DNA of 64,000 nucleotides from Synechococcus sp. WH 8101 (GTDB lineage Bacteria > Cyanobacteriota > Cyanobacteriia > PCC-6307 > Cyanobiaceae): positions 1,178,001-1,242,000 of the forward strand of contig NZ_CP035914.1 of assembly GCF_004209775.1 (NCBI RefSeq). The letters run 5' to 3'. The notes below the pieces were generated by a model, which worked only from the letters and a program-made list of their open reading frames with translations, was not told the origin of the DNA and made no database searches. Below, piece by piece: positions 23,110 through 30,312 of this stretch. The stretch's first letter is position 1. Each line of letters opens with the position of its first letter. A program made the position numbers and the translations under genes.

Positions 23110-24155
23110 CAGGCCTGCACCCCGCTGGCTGCGTAGAAGCGACGGGCGTCCTCACGGGCGGCCAGGCGTTCGGCCTTGCTGGGGAAGCCATGCCGGGGCC
23201 TGAGGTCACCGGTGAGCGGTTCCGGCGGGAAGAAGTCCGGGTGCTGGGGACCGGCGAAGGCCGGGATGCTGTTGATCGCTGCAGCCAGACGACTGGCATG
23301 GGTGCTGGTGGGGTTGGTCTTGCTGGAGGGTTCCGGGGCTTCTTCTGCCAGGGCATGGAAGTGGCCCTTGGGGGTCAGGCCGGTGCCGATCAGCTGCTCG
23401 AAGGCGATCGCCTTGCCGCTCCACCAGCGGTTGGCCTTGGCGCCGGCCATCACCTCGGGGAGGAGGGCGAGCACCTGGCGAAGGCCGCCGAGGGCACGGA
23501 TCGAGCGCTGCCGGGAGGGGGAGAGGTGCTTGAGCGGCCGCCAGGCATCGGGCTTGAGGCGGTTCCAGGAGTCGATCAGCTGCTGCTGCAGATCGGCCGT
23601 GTCCGGTTCCGGTGCCGGATCAGCTGGCGGGTCAGGTGGCGGATCAGCTGCGCTTGCGGCAGCGGTTGGCTTGGATGGCTCCTCCCCCCTGCTGCTGGTG
23701 GTGACGGGAGAGGGGCTGCTCTTTTCTTCTTCTCTGTTTGGCTGTTGTTTTTGTTTTATATGTGCACCAGGAGAGGGGTCAATATCGACCCCTGAGCGGG
23801 TTGGGTTGCGCTCCCGGAGCGGGGTTGGAGCGCGATCCCTTTGCGGGGTGAGGACGGAAGGGGAGTCCTCCCGCGGCGGGATGCCCTTGAGGAGGATCTC
23901 GGTGCCCTTGCCCTCGATCGTGCGCAATTCGATCCAGCCGAGCCGGGCGAGATTGGCGAGCTGGCGATCGATCGTCTTGATGTTGGTGCAGCGATCGAGG
24001 GCGAGCTGGCGTTTGCTGGTGGAGAGCTGCACCCGGGCCCCGGCTTTGTAGGCCAGGGCGCCATAGAGATCCAGCAGCAGCAAGGCGCCTGGATAGTTGG
24101 TATCGGCGAGCTGACAGACGTGAGCGAGCTGGGAGTTGGAGAAGTTGATCAGCAT
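23109..24155 (-). CDS. winged-helix replication initiator-like protein
   Basis: The product has 348 residues from the ATG at 24155 (MLINFSNSQLAHVCQLADTN). The N-terminal 110 residues look like a winged helix: ALLLLDLYGALAYKAGARVQ, TSKRQLALDRCTNIKTIDRQ, LANLARLGWIELRTIEGKGT. A long Pro/Ser-rich linker follows, then a helical C-terminal part (WNRLKPDAWRPLKHLSPSRQ, AIAFEQLIGTG). Its place ahead of helicase and primase suggests an origin-binding initiator or helicase loader. Phage and plasmid initiators have this layout; no specific family is assigned. Confidence 0.65.
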   Translation of the reverse strand: MLINFSNSQLAHVCQLADTNYPGALLLLDLYGALAYKAGARVQLSTSKRQLALDRCTNIKTIDRQLANLARLGWIELRTIEGKGTEILLKGIPPREDSPSVLTPQRDRAPTPLRERNPTRSGVDIDPSPGAHIKQKQQPNREEEKSSPSPVTTSSRGEEPSKPTAAASAADPPPDPPADPAPEPDTADLQQQLIDSWNRLKPDAWRPLKHLSPSRQRSIRALGGLRQVLALLPEVMAGAKANRWWSGKAIAFEQLIGTGLTPKGHFHALAEEAPEPSSKTNPTSTHASRLAAAINSIPAFAGPQHPDFFPPEPLTGDLRPRHGFPSKAERLAAREDARRFYAASGVQA

Positions 24156-24176
24156 GGCTCTTGATGCGGACTCGCA

Positions 24177-24197
24177 CAAGGTATGGGGGAGCGTTCC
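24177..24197 (-). promoter_or_regulatory. module element copy 6 (GGAAC-N7-CATACCTTG)
   Basis: This copy lies 21 bases before the start codon of the replication operon. Its first half is GGAAC rather than CGAAC and its second is CATACCTTG, with the seven-base spacing kept. It is the most diverged copy. Confidence 0.6.
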
Positions 24198-24390
24198 ATG
24201 CCCGGGGACCCCTGAGGCGGGCCGATGCCCGCGAAAGCCGTGTTGTGGCCTGGATTCAGGCCTGAGCTGTCAGGTCATGTGGCGCCCCTGCACGCCGGCA
24301 CACCAGCTGTAGTGTCTTGATCCGTGCAGGTACCTGTTGACATTCGAATCGTGACGGAGCCATGCTGATCCAAGAGAGGGCTCCGTAGTG

Positions 24391-25131
24391 ATGACGATTC
24401 CTGTGCTCAGCCGCGATGGCGTCCTTGCCGACAACGAAGCGCGGCGGGAGGACGGCAAGCAGCACATGTCGGCGGTGATGATCTATTGGATCGCGCGCAA
24501 CCGCTGGTCCCATCCGATTCTCGAGGAGCTGGCCACCTGGGCCCTGAACGAGGAAGGGGCGCTGCACACCAGTCAGATCTCCCACATCCGCAATGGCCGG
24601 ATGCGCATGCTCGGCGTCAAGACCGTGGATGCGCTCGGTGCGATCAACCTGGGTCTGTGGATCGTACGCTATGGCGAGCCGGAGCAACTGGAGCAGCTGG
24701 GCTGCGCGCCGCTCACCCCCCGGATCGAGGAGCTGCTGGAGGGGGCTGAACCGCTGATCGACCCCCGCACCGAGCAACCCCTGACCCAGGGCGGTTTTCT
24801 GGAGCTGTATCTGGGCTATGTGCACCTGCCCGGTGTGATCGGCGGCAGTGGCGGCAGCACCGACATGGCCCAGGTGGCGGCGAACCTCGGCCCCTACATC
24901 GAGACGGTGATCCGCAACGCCAGGGTGGATTTCGTTGAGGCACGCCAGGCGTTCACCAAAGCGCTGGCGGATGAGGCCAAGGCCAAGCTGGTGGTGGCAG
25001 CAGCAGCGGGCCTGGAAGTGCTCAGCGCCGAGGAACTCACCACCAACGTGCAGGGCATCTGCGCGGGTCTGGAGCGCATCGATGGGCGGGCACGAACACC
25101 GGAAGAGCTGGTGCAGGAGCTGCAGGGCTGA
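24391..25131 (+). CDS. predicted DNA-binding protein, divergent from the replication operon
   Basis: The product has 246 residues (a GTG three bases upstream is the alternative start). The N-terminal third contains a helix-turn-helix-like stretch: ELATWALNEEGALHTSQISH, then IRNGRMRMLGVKTVDALGAI. The rest is helical (LVVAAAAGLEVLSAEELTTN). The position divergent from the replication operon, with the repeated element between, is that of a repressor or copy-control gene. No family recognised; the regulatory role is inferred from position. Confidence 0.6.
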   Translation: MTIPVLSRDGVLADNEARREDGKQHMSAVMIYWIARNRWSHPILEELATWALNEEGALHTSQISHIRNGRMRMLGVKTVDALGAINLGLWIVRYGEPEQLEQLGCAPLTPRIEELLEGAEPLIDPRTEQPLTQGGFLELYLGYVHLPGVIGGSGGSTDMAQVAANLGPYIETVIRNARVDFVEARQAFTKALADEAKAKLVVAAAAGLEVLSAEELTTNVQGICAGLERIDGRARTPEELVQELQG

Positions 25132-25166
25132 AGCTCTGCATCAGCCGGGAGGGTTGCAATGCAGGC

Positions 25167-25337
25167 TCAGCTGTCGAGCAGCTCCAGCAACCGACCGGAG
25201 TCATCCACAAGGCGGTGCCGCTTGCCGGTGGATTCAGCCCGTCGCATGGCGACGCGATAGGCGTCGGTCTGGTTCTGCTTGCTTTGAAGGTGATGCCAGC
25301 GGCCGTGCTGGTCCTGCCATTCGATGTTGACGCTCAC
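25167..25337 (-). CDS. small hypothetical protein
   Basis: The product has 56 residues with a GTG start at 25337 (VSVNIEWQDQHGRWHHLQSK). The C-terminal half, YRVAMRRAESTGKRHRLVDD, then SGRLLELLDS, matches a recurrent picocyanobacterial small-protein pattern (A..RA..TGKRHR.VD..GRLLD) and resembles the gene at 2433-2627. Function unknown. Its 5' part overlaps the 3' part of the Nif11-domain frame at 25234-25860. Confidence 0.65.
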   Translation of the reverse strand: MSVNIEWQDQHGRWHHLQSKQNQTDAYRVAMRRAESTGKRHRLVDDSGRLLELLDS

Positions 25338-25860
25338 AAGGGGCGGTGCGGCAGGGTGGGTTGAAAAACTCTATGCGCCACGCGTCACCGCGGCCATGCC
25401 AAGGGAAATAGCAGGCTAGTAAATGCCTGGAGTTCTTGAACAGCTCCTCTGTAGATAGTGTCAAGCCGTACGACTGCGCGATCTCAGTGAAATGCTCCGG
25501 TGATGTGCATGATCTGATTCTCTCTTGCAACGTCAGGTTGCAAGCGGAGCGGTCAATAAACTCCACAAAATCTTCTGAAACAATTCTGCCGAGATCGGCC
25601 ACCAGCGTGAGGCTAACAGCTGCATCGCGGGAGACAATACTCAGCATTGATGATGCAGGAACTGCAAACAGTCGGGGCTTCTCCAGTCGCGATCGCCCGA
25701 TACCCTCAGCCTGCATTCGCGGTTGCATCATTGCCATGGAGCTGATCAGGTCAAGCGATGTGAACACCACGATGACTGAGGCCCACGCGCTCAACCGTGC
25801 TCCCAGCAGGCGTGAGAAGCCCGGCAGTTCATCTTTGAAGAAATTTCTGTGGGTTCGCAA
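25234..25860 (-). CDS. Nif11-domain protein
   Basis: The frame has 208 residues; the recognisable part is DFVEFIDRSACNLTLQERIR, then SCTSPEHFTEIAQSYGLTLS and TEELFKNSRHLL, a Nif11 domain of the same fold as the RiPP leaders. There is no GVAGG cleavage motif. Residues before about 70 and after FFNPP look unlike coding sequence, and the last third overlaps another small gene in a different frame, so the true gene is probably shorter or has lost its stop. Nif11-domain proteins without cores are common in cyanobacteria and of unclear role. Confidence 0.5.
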   Translation of the reverse strand: MRTHRNFFKDELPGFSRLLGARLSAWASVIVVFTSLDLISSMAMMQPRMQAEGIGRSRLEKPRLFAVPASSMLSIVSRDAAVSLTLVADLGRIVSEDFVEFIDRSACNLTLQERIRSCTSPEHFTEIAQSYGLTLSTEELFKNSRHLLACYFPWHGRGDAWRIEFFNPPCRTAPCERQHRMAGPARPLASPSKQAEPDRRLSRRHATG

Positions 25861-26002
25861 GACACTCTCACCCCCTAGAGAAAGCCCTTCCAGGCAATGG
25901 ACAGACGAGGACCTTGTAACTGGCGCTCGAAGGAGCAGGCAGAAGGGACCTTCAGCAAATCTGAGGCTTGCGCACGCGTAGCCAGGTGGCTACAGTGGTT
26001 GG

Positions 26003-26305
26003 GTGGTTGAAGTTCGGCAAACAGAGCGCTTTGCGCAATGGCTGGGGGATCTACGTGATCTCAGGGCCCGAGCGCGCGTTCAGGCCAGGATTGAGCGTCT
26101 TATTGGCGGCAATCCGGGTGACGTCAAACCCATTGGTTCTGGTGTCTCAGAGTTGAGAATCAACTACGGCCCTGGTTACAGGGTCTACTTCCAGCAAAAA
26201 GGCTCCACGTTGATCATCCTCTTGGCTGGTGGCGATAAGTCATCACAATCAAGAGACATCGAGGAAGCTCTCTTGCTGGCTCGTCAGATCACGGAGAACC
26301 GTTGA
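26003..26305 (+). CDS. RelE/HigB-type toxin (addiction module killer)
   Basis: The product has 100 residues with a GTG start. FAQWLGDLRDLRARARVQAR, then IERLIGGNPGDVKPIGSGVS, ELRINYGPGYRVYF and LIILLAGGDKSSQSRDIEEA is the classic pattern of the putative addiction-module killer protein family (RelE superfamily, Gp49-like). Such toxins are ribosome-dependent mRNA nucleases. The stop overlaps the antitoxin start (TGATG), the toxin-first order usual for this family. Confidence 0.9.
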   Translation: MVEVRQTERFAQWLGDLRDLRARARVQARIERLIGGNPGDVKPIGSGVSELRINYGPGYRVYFQQKGSTLIILLAGGDKSSQSRDIEEALLLARQITENR

Positions 26306-26613
26306 TGAAGATCAAGACTCTGCCCTACGACGTCGCTGAGACACTTAGAACACCTGACGAAATGGCGGCCTATCTCGAGGCATGCATCGAGGATGCCGAT
26401 GGCGATGCTGCCTTCATTGCCAAGGCTCTTGGCGATATCGCTCGTGCTCAGGGGATGACGCAGATCGCTCGCCAGACAGGACTCTCTCGCGAAAGCCTGT
26501 ACAAAGCGCTGTCTGGTGATCGCAGCCCTAGTTTTGACACTGTTCTCAAAGTGATCTCCGCGCTCGGATTAAAACTGAGTGCCGGAGTTCAGGAGAAGGC
26601 TGAGGTCGTTTGA
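26305..26613 (+). CDS. HigA-like antitoxin
   Basis: The product has 102 residues (MKIKTLPYDVAETLRTPDEM). The N-terminal AAYLEACIEDADGDAAFIAK and the helix-turn-helix MTQIARQTGLSRESLYKALS, then GDRSPSFDTVLKVISALGLK, identify the antidote partner of the Gp49-like toxin. It would neutralise the toxin and repress the shared promoter. It is coupled to the toxin gene by a one-base overlap. Confidence 0.9.
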   Translation: MKIKTLPYDVAETLRTPDEMAAYLEACIEDADGDAAFIAKALGDIARAQGMTQIARQTGLSRESLYKALSGDRSPSFDTVLKVISALGLKLSAGVQEKAEVV

Positions 26614-26672
26614 GTGCAAATGACCAAGCAAGAGTCAAGTGACTGGGAGTACTAAAGAACAGGAAAAATTCC

Positions 26673-27458
26673 GTGAATAGAGCATCGAAATCACTGAGTC
26701 AGTCCGTCTTGCGCCGCCTTACCAATGACGCCGTCACTACGTTTCTTGGCGAGGCGACACGCTATGAGGCGGCCGCCTGCCCCGGCCTTCAGTTGGCCTT
26801 GAGCAACGAACCGGTTGCCGATATGAACATGCTCGTTGTTGGGGCCGGCGCTGACCAAAATCGCTTCCGGGACATGGTGGATTCGTGCCTGGATCGACAG
26901 CTTCCGTTTCTCGCCATCATCTTCCCAGAAGCTGACAAGGCTCTCAACGACATCGCAGCCGATCTGGGACTGGTCTATGCGGTGGATTTTCCGATCATGG
27001 TGCGTGATGATGTGCCAATCGAGCCATCCGGTAACCCCGACGTTGAAGTTGTTTGCGCGTCCGGCGCCGAGGATGCGGAGGCAAGCGCAGATGTGCTGGT
27101 TTCAGCCTATGGCATGCCAAAAGACAGCGTACTTCGAGCGCAGCCTGCGTCCTTGTTCGATTCGACGGGCATCGATGTCTACGTCGCTCGCACCAATGGT
27201 GACCCCGTAGGCAGCGTTACATTGACCTATCACGGCGATACCTGCGGCATCTGGGCGATGGGGACGGACGCATCGCGTCAACGGTGCGGAATTGGTCTAA
27301 GGCTCCTGTCGACAGCGATGGCGCAGGCACGCAATAACCAGATCCGCCGCTTTTTCCTCGGAGCATCGCCCGCTGGTTACCGCCTTTACGAGAAGCTCGG
27401 ATTCGAGACTGTCTGCACAGCCAACGTTTGGGTGTCCGGTGAAACTCACCAGGCCTAA
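26673..27458 (+). CDS. GNAT-family acetyltransferase
   Basis: The product has 261 residues with a GTG start (GTGAAT). The C-terminal half has the GNAT fold: VYVARTNGDPVGSVTLTYHG, IWAMGTDASRQRCGIGLRLL (the acetyl-CoA loop, normally Q-x2-G-x-G/A; here RQRCGIG) and FLGASPAGYRLYEKLGFETV. The N-terminal half lacks a recognisable motif. The substrate is unknown. It lies 60 bases behind the toxin-antitoxin pair and may belong to the same accessory cargo. Confidence 0.8.
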   Translation: MNRASKSLSQSVLRRLTNDAVTTFLGEATRYEAAACPGLQLALSNEPVADMNMLVVGAGADQNRFRDMVDSCLDRQLPFLAIIFPEADKALNDIAADLGLVYAVDFPIMVRDDVPIEPSGNPDVEVVCASGAEDAEASADVLVSAYGMPKDSVLRAQPASLFDSTGIDVYVARTNGDPVGSVTLTYHGDTCGIWAMGTDASRQRCGIGLRLLSTAMAQARNNQIRRFFLGASPAGYRLYEKLGFETVCTANVWVSGETHQA

Positions 27459-27677
27459 TATGTCAGTTATCGGGAAACCCAAGAGGCGCAGTCGGGCTGG
27501 GTCTCCTGCGCGCTCTGCCCCCGCTCACCTCAAACGTAAGCCTCTAAAGTCGGCCACTAATTATCAGCATTCTGCACAAATCTTCAATACGAATCATGCA
27601 GCTTGCATTCGCTTGCGCGTCATTATTCTGGCGCTCATTGGCGTCTGAGGCTTCGCATTCAGGCCCCTGGATGCTGA

Positions 27678-27932
27678 TTAGCGGAATTCAGTGATCGCTT
27701 TCCACCCCGCCTTGACGCCAATATCCGGCACGCCTGATTCTTTGTTGATTTTCTCCATCCATTTGGTTTTCACCATCCTGTGACCCTTGAGCACCTGACG
27801 CATCCCTGCAGGCGCCTGGGCGGCCGCACACGAGGATCCTCCATCCAGGCAAGGGCTGCGATGGGCGCTCTCAGCTTGGATGCTGCAGGCTCCGAGCAGG
27901 AGCATCAACGGCAGAGCCGTGCCTGGCCTCAT
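27678..27932 (-). CDS. small lipoprotein
   Basis: The product has 84 residues. The start MRPGTALPLMLLLGACSIQA has a signal peptide with lipobox LLGAC, so the mature protein would be lipid-anchored at Cys16. The rest contains GMRQVLKGHRMVKTKWMEKI and ends KAITEFR. No known domain. Its start overlaps the stop of the gene upstream (27929) by four bases. Confidence 0.65.
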   Translation of the reverse strand: MRPGTALPLMLLLGACSIQAESAHRSPCLDGGSSCAAAQAPAGMRQVLKGHRMVKTKWMEKINKESGVPDIGVKAGWKAITEFR

Positions 27933-28111
27933 CGCCTCTGCTGATCCTGCTCCCAGATCCGCTCGAGGGTCTGCCGGGCCGCGTCCGTGTCGGTTTGATC
28001 GGAACTGGCGATCTCCCGTTGCCGCCAGGCGCTGGTGAGACGCCAGAACTTGATGCCTGCAGAGAGCGCCACCAGCGCCCAGGGCAGCAGCAACCAGAGG
28101 GGGTTGGCCAT
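27929..28111 (-). CDS. small membrane protein, copy 1 of a duplicated gene
   Basis: The product has 60 residues from the ATG at 28111 (MANPLWLLLPWALVALSAGI). One membrane helix is followed by FWRLTSAWRQREIASSDQTD and a soluble helix, RQTLERIWEQDQQRR. It is nearly identical to the product at 40962-41144, 13 kb away. The start overlaps the upstream stop (TGATG) in a three-gene unit with 28111-28395 and the lipoprotein. Confidence 0.75.
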   Translation of the reverse strand: MANPLWLLLPWALVALSAGIKFWRLTSAWRQREIASSDQTDTDAARQTLERIWEQDQQRR

Positions 28112-28395
28112 CACGATGCTTGTTGCGCCCTCCGGCAGCGCTTGGTCTGCTGATGCTGGCGGAAGGCCCATTGGTTGCCTTTGACCGCCATGCCGCAGTG
28201 CTCGCAGATCGTCACAGGCGTCTGTTTGTGCCAGTGGGGGCTGCGTTCACCCACCAGCTCGCGCCGGGCGGGATCGATGCCTCTGCCCTGCTGGTAGCGG
28301 GTCAGCGCCGGTGCGGTGGTGACGAACCCCGTGTCCAGACAACGGAACAGCAGGGACTGCCCCCGCAGGTTCTGGGTGTTGAAGGTCGTGGTCAT
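28111..28395 (-). CDS. small zinc-finger-like protein
   Basis: The product has 94 residues. The C-terminal part TICEHCGMAVKGNQWAFRQH, then QQTKRC, has a C-x2-C...H...C arrangement like a short zinc finger. The N-terminal part (MTTTFNTQNLRGQSLLFRCL) is basic. It is probably nucleic-acid binding. It is translationally coupled to the small membrane protein. Family not recognised. Confidence 0.6.
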   Translation of the reverse strand: MTTTFNTQNLRGQSLLFRCLDTGFVTTAPALTRYQQGRGIDPARRELVGERSPHWHKQTPVTICEHCGMAVKGNQWAFRQHQQTKRCRRAQQAS

Positions 28396-28689
28396 CCGGA
28401 TCGCCGTTGCCGCTACCCATAGTGCCTGTAGAACAGCCCTGCCGCTACTGGTGCTGACTTGTTGGTAGGCCTGTCGAGGCTGCTTGGGGCTTGCTAGAGG
28501 TTAATTCTGAACTGCATATTGAAAGGGTTTTGTCAAGACCCATGGGGCCCTCGCTTGACGGCGTCGAATCGGCGTGACAGGGAAGTCGGTGCCTGAGAGC
28601 TCTTGTTCCTGGCTACTCTGGTAGTACGACTCTGGTCATGCCTGGTGCTTGTCCTGTGGTAGCAGAGGTTCTGAGCGATTTGCATCGCT

Positions 28690-28734
28690 CTCATAACCCG
28701 AAGGTCGGGAGTTCAAATCTCCCCCCCGCCACCA
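28690..28734 (+). other. 3' fragment of initiator tRNA-Met, probable attachment site
   Basis: The 45 bases begin in the anticodon loop (CTCATAACCCGAAGGTC), then the T arm GGGAG-TTCAAAT-CTCCC, acceptor strand CCCCGCC and ACCA. This is the 3' part of an initiator tRNA-Met. The bases before it do not pair to give an anticodon stem, D arm or acceptor strand, so no tRNA can form. Such 3' tRNA fragments are left at the far end of elements that integrate into tRNA genes. The orientation means the intact gene and the element lie to the left. Confidence 0.75.
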
Positions 28735-28738
28735 CTTG

Positions 28739-28775
28739 AAAGCCCCCGGGAGGTCCACCTTCCGGGGGCTTTTTG
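28739..28775 (+). terminator. terminator behind the tRNA fragment
   Basis: An AGCCCCCGG / CCGGGGGCT stem is followed by TTTTT, five bases behind the tRNA 3' end. It is probably the original terminator of the tRNA gene, left on the chromosomal side of the attachment site. Confidence 0.8.
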
Positions 28776-28986
28776 CTGATCGCCAGGAGCGCGCCTTTGC
28801 GGTGCTGGGGGGACTGCTGACCACGGTGATGGCCTGGCGATCAAGCTGGAGGCGCTGGATGGCCCGAGTGCTGCCAACAGGGCGCAGCAGTTCCGATCCG
28901 CTGGTGCATCGGCATGGGGCAGAGCTGAGGACGTGATCGATCCGGACTGCTGAACCCATAACCCTGTGGCAGCCACATCAGCTGTC

Positions 28987-29199
28987 ATGGATCAGGTTCT
29001 GCGCATCGTCTTCTGCAACGGTCAGGTGTCGGAACGACGTGGCGATGACGATCAGGTGGCGGCCCTGTTTGCTGCTGATGCCGGAGGCTTGATCGATTAC
29101 GTGATCGCCCTGGATCTGATCAGCGGCGCCTGCGCTTTTTTCACCGACGCCACCGACCACCGCTTTGACGCCGAGATCGTCCTGAAGCTTGAGTTCTGA
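28987..29199 (+). CDS. hypothetical protein
   Basis: The product has 70 residues from the ATG at 28987 (MDQVLRIVFCNGQVSERRGD). It is a beta-rich acidic protein with ALDLISGACAFFTDATDHRF. The inner ATG is favoured because the first residues of the longer frame look accidental. No family recognised. Confidence 0.55.
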   Translation: MDQVLRIVFCNGQVSERRGDDDQVAALFAADAGGLIDYVIALDLISGACAFFTDATDHRFDAEIVLKLEF

Positions 29200-29214
29200 C
29201 GGGGATTGTGCCGA

Positions 29215-29535
29215 CTAGAACATCGACATTGCTTTTATTTTACTAATTTTCTTATCGCTCAAACCCTGAAGGTCTTCTGTGGAGATCAAATTGCGTTTGA
29301 CCATATCGGCCAGAACGAACAATATTTTGGCTTCATCAAATTCTGATCTGCCCTCATGGTCAAACCTCTCTGTGCTGAGAAAGTCGTGGAACTCCCAAAT
29401 GGATTCCGCTGAACTGAGGGTATTCACCTGCTGTTGCAGCGTAATGATAAGGACCTCAATCGATTTCTGGTTGCCTCGCTCGAAGGCATGGCGAGCAATG
29501 ACTATTTCATCTTGTGACCAGTCAGTTGCCGACAT
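29215..29535 (-). CDS. frp: fluorescence recovery protein
   Basis: The product has 106 residues. SAESIWEFHDFLSTERFDHE, then FDEAKILFVLADMVKRNLIS and SDKKISKIKAM match the fluorescence recovery protein family (W.LHDFLS..R...D...Y..R, K..KI). FRP binds the C-terminal domain of active orange carotenoid protein, detaches it from phycobilisomes and speeds its return to the dark form. It lies 33 bases behind the ketolase gene and is the last gene of the OCP operon. Confidence 0.9.
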   Translation of the reverse strand: MSATDWSQDEIVIARHAFERGNQKSIEVLIITLQQQVNTLSSAESIWEFHDFLSTERFDHEGRSEFDEAKILFVLADMVKRNLISTEDLQGLSDKKISKIKAMSMF

Positions 29536-29568
29536 GAGAATGGAAGAGTGATGAACAGATGGTTGAAC

Positions 29569-30312
29569 TTAAACTGCTTTGTTGGCGAGATTAAGTTTAG
29601 GAAGCTCGAACCAGGGAGCGGAAGGAGACTCGTGATGTTCGCGATGATAGCCAAAGTGATAACAGGCCGCGAATGAGACGATCGGATTGAGGGATAGGCT
29701 TCTCGGTGTTGCGTTTAAAGATGCATGATTGCTGTGTCGATGTGGCAACCAAGTGCCAACAATGAACAGTTGGAGAGAGCTCAAGACAAGTGGAAGCACG
29801 CAAAAGGTAAGCACATTGACAATTGGGGACGTGTTGACCATGCTGGCAAGCCAATAAATCGTCAACCAACCAATCGTCAACTTCATCAGTTGCGAGGAGT
29901 GGATATAATTCCCAATAAAATGGGCGTACCAGTTCATGATGTTGGTGTCGTTGTCCCTGTCTGGAGAGAAATCGGGATCGTTCTCTGTTTCCGGAAATTG
30001 GTGATGAAGGTTGTGATTACGCTCACACAAATCAAAATCAAGACCGGCGTAAAGAAACAGCATGAGGCTTCCGATCCATCGATTGGCCTCAGGCTTTCCA
30101 GCTAGCAGGCTGTTGTGCATCGAATCGTGCGCAACAATGAACAGACCCGTATGCAAAAAGGCCTTAATTGCTACAAGGACAGCAATTAGAATCGGGTGAC
30201 AAGATCCCAAGTCAAGCTCGAGACCTACGGCAAGTGACCAAATCCAAGCGCCTAAAATGATGGCCGCAATGCTAAGCCCTTTGTAATTATCGACTAACGA
30301 TTCACTTGCCAC
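29569..30312 (-). CDS. crtW: beta-carotene ketolase CrtW
   Basis: The product has 247 residues with a GTG start at 30312 that overlaps the OCP stop by 11 bases. The membrane di-iron His boxes are present: IVAHDSMHNSLLAG, ERNHNLHHQFPETENDPDFS, GTWLPHRHS and HFGYHREHHESPSAPWFELP. CrtW adds the 4-keto group to beta-carotene, giving echinenone and canthaxanthin, precursors of the ketocarotenoid bound by OCP. Its place between OCP and FRP fits supply of that pigment. Confidence 0.95.
   Translation of the reverse strand: MASESLVDNYKGLSIAAIILGAWIWSLAVGLELDLGSCHPILIAVLVAIKAFLHTGLFIVAHDSMHNSLLAGKPEANRWIGSLMLFLYAGLDFDLCERNHNLHHQFPETENDPDFSPDRDNDTNIMNWYAHFIGNYIHSSQLMKLTIGWLTIYWLASMVNTSPIVNVLTFCVLPLVLSSLQLFIVGTWLPHRHSNHASLNATPRSLSLNPIVSFAACYHFGYHREHHESPSAPWFELPKLNLANKAV

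Noticed and set aside
28640-28734. Complete tRNA-Met gene
   Set aside because: Only the 3' part folds; upstream bases give no acceptor strand, D arm or proper anticodon stem.
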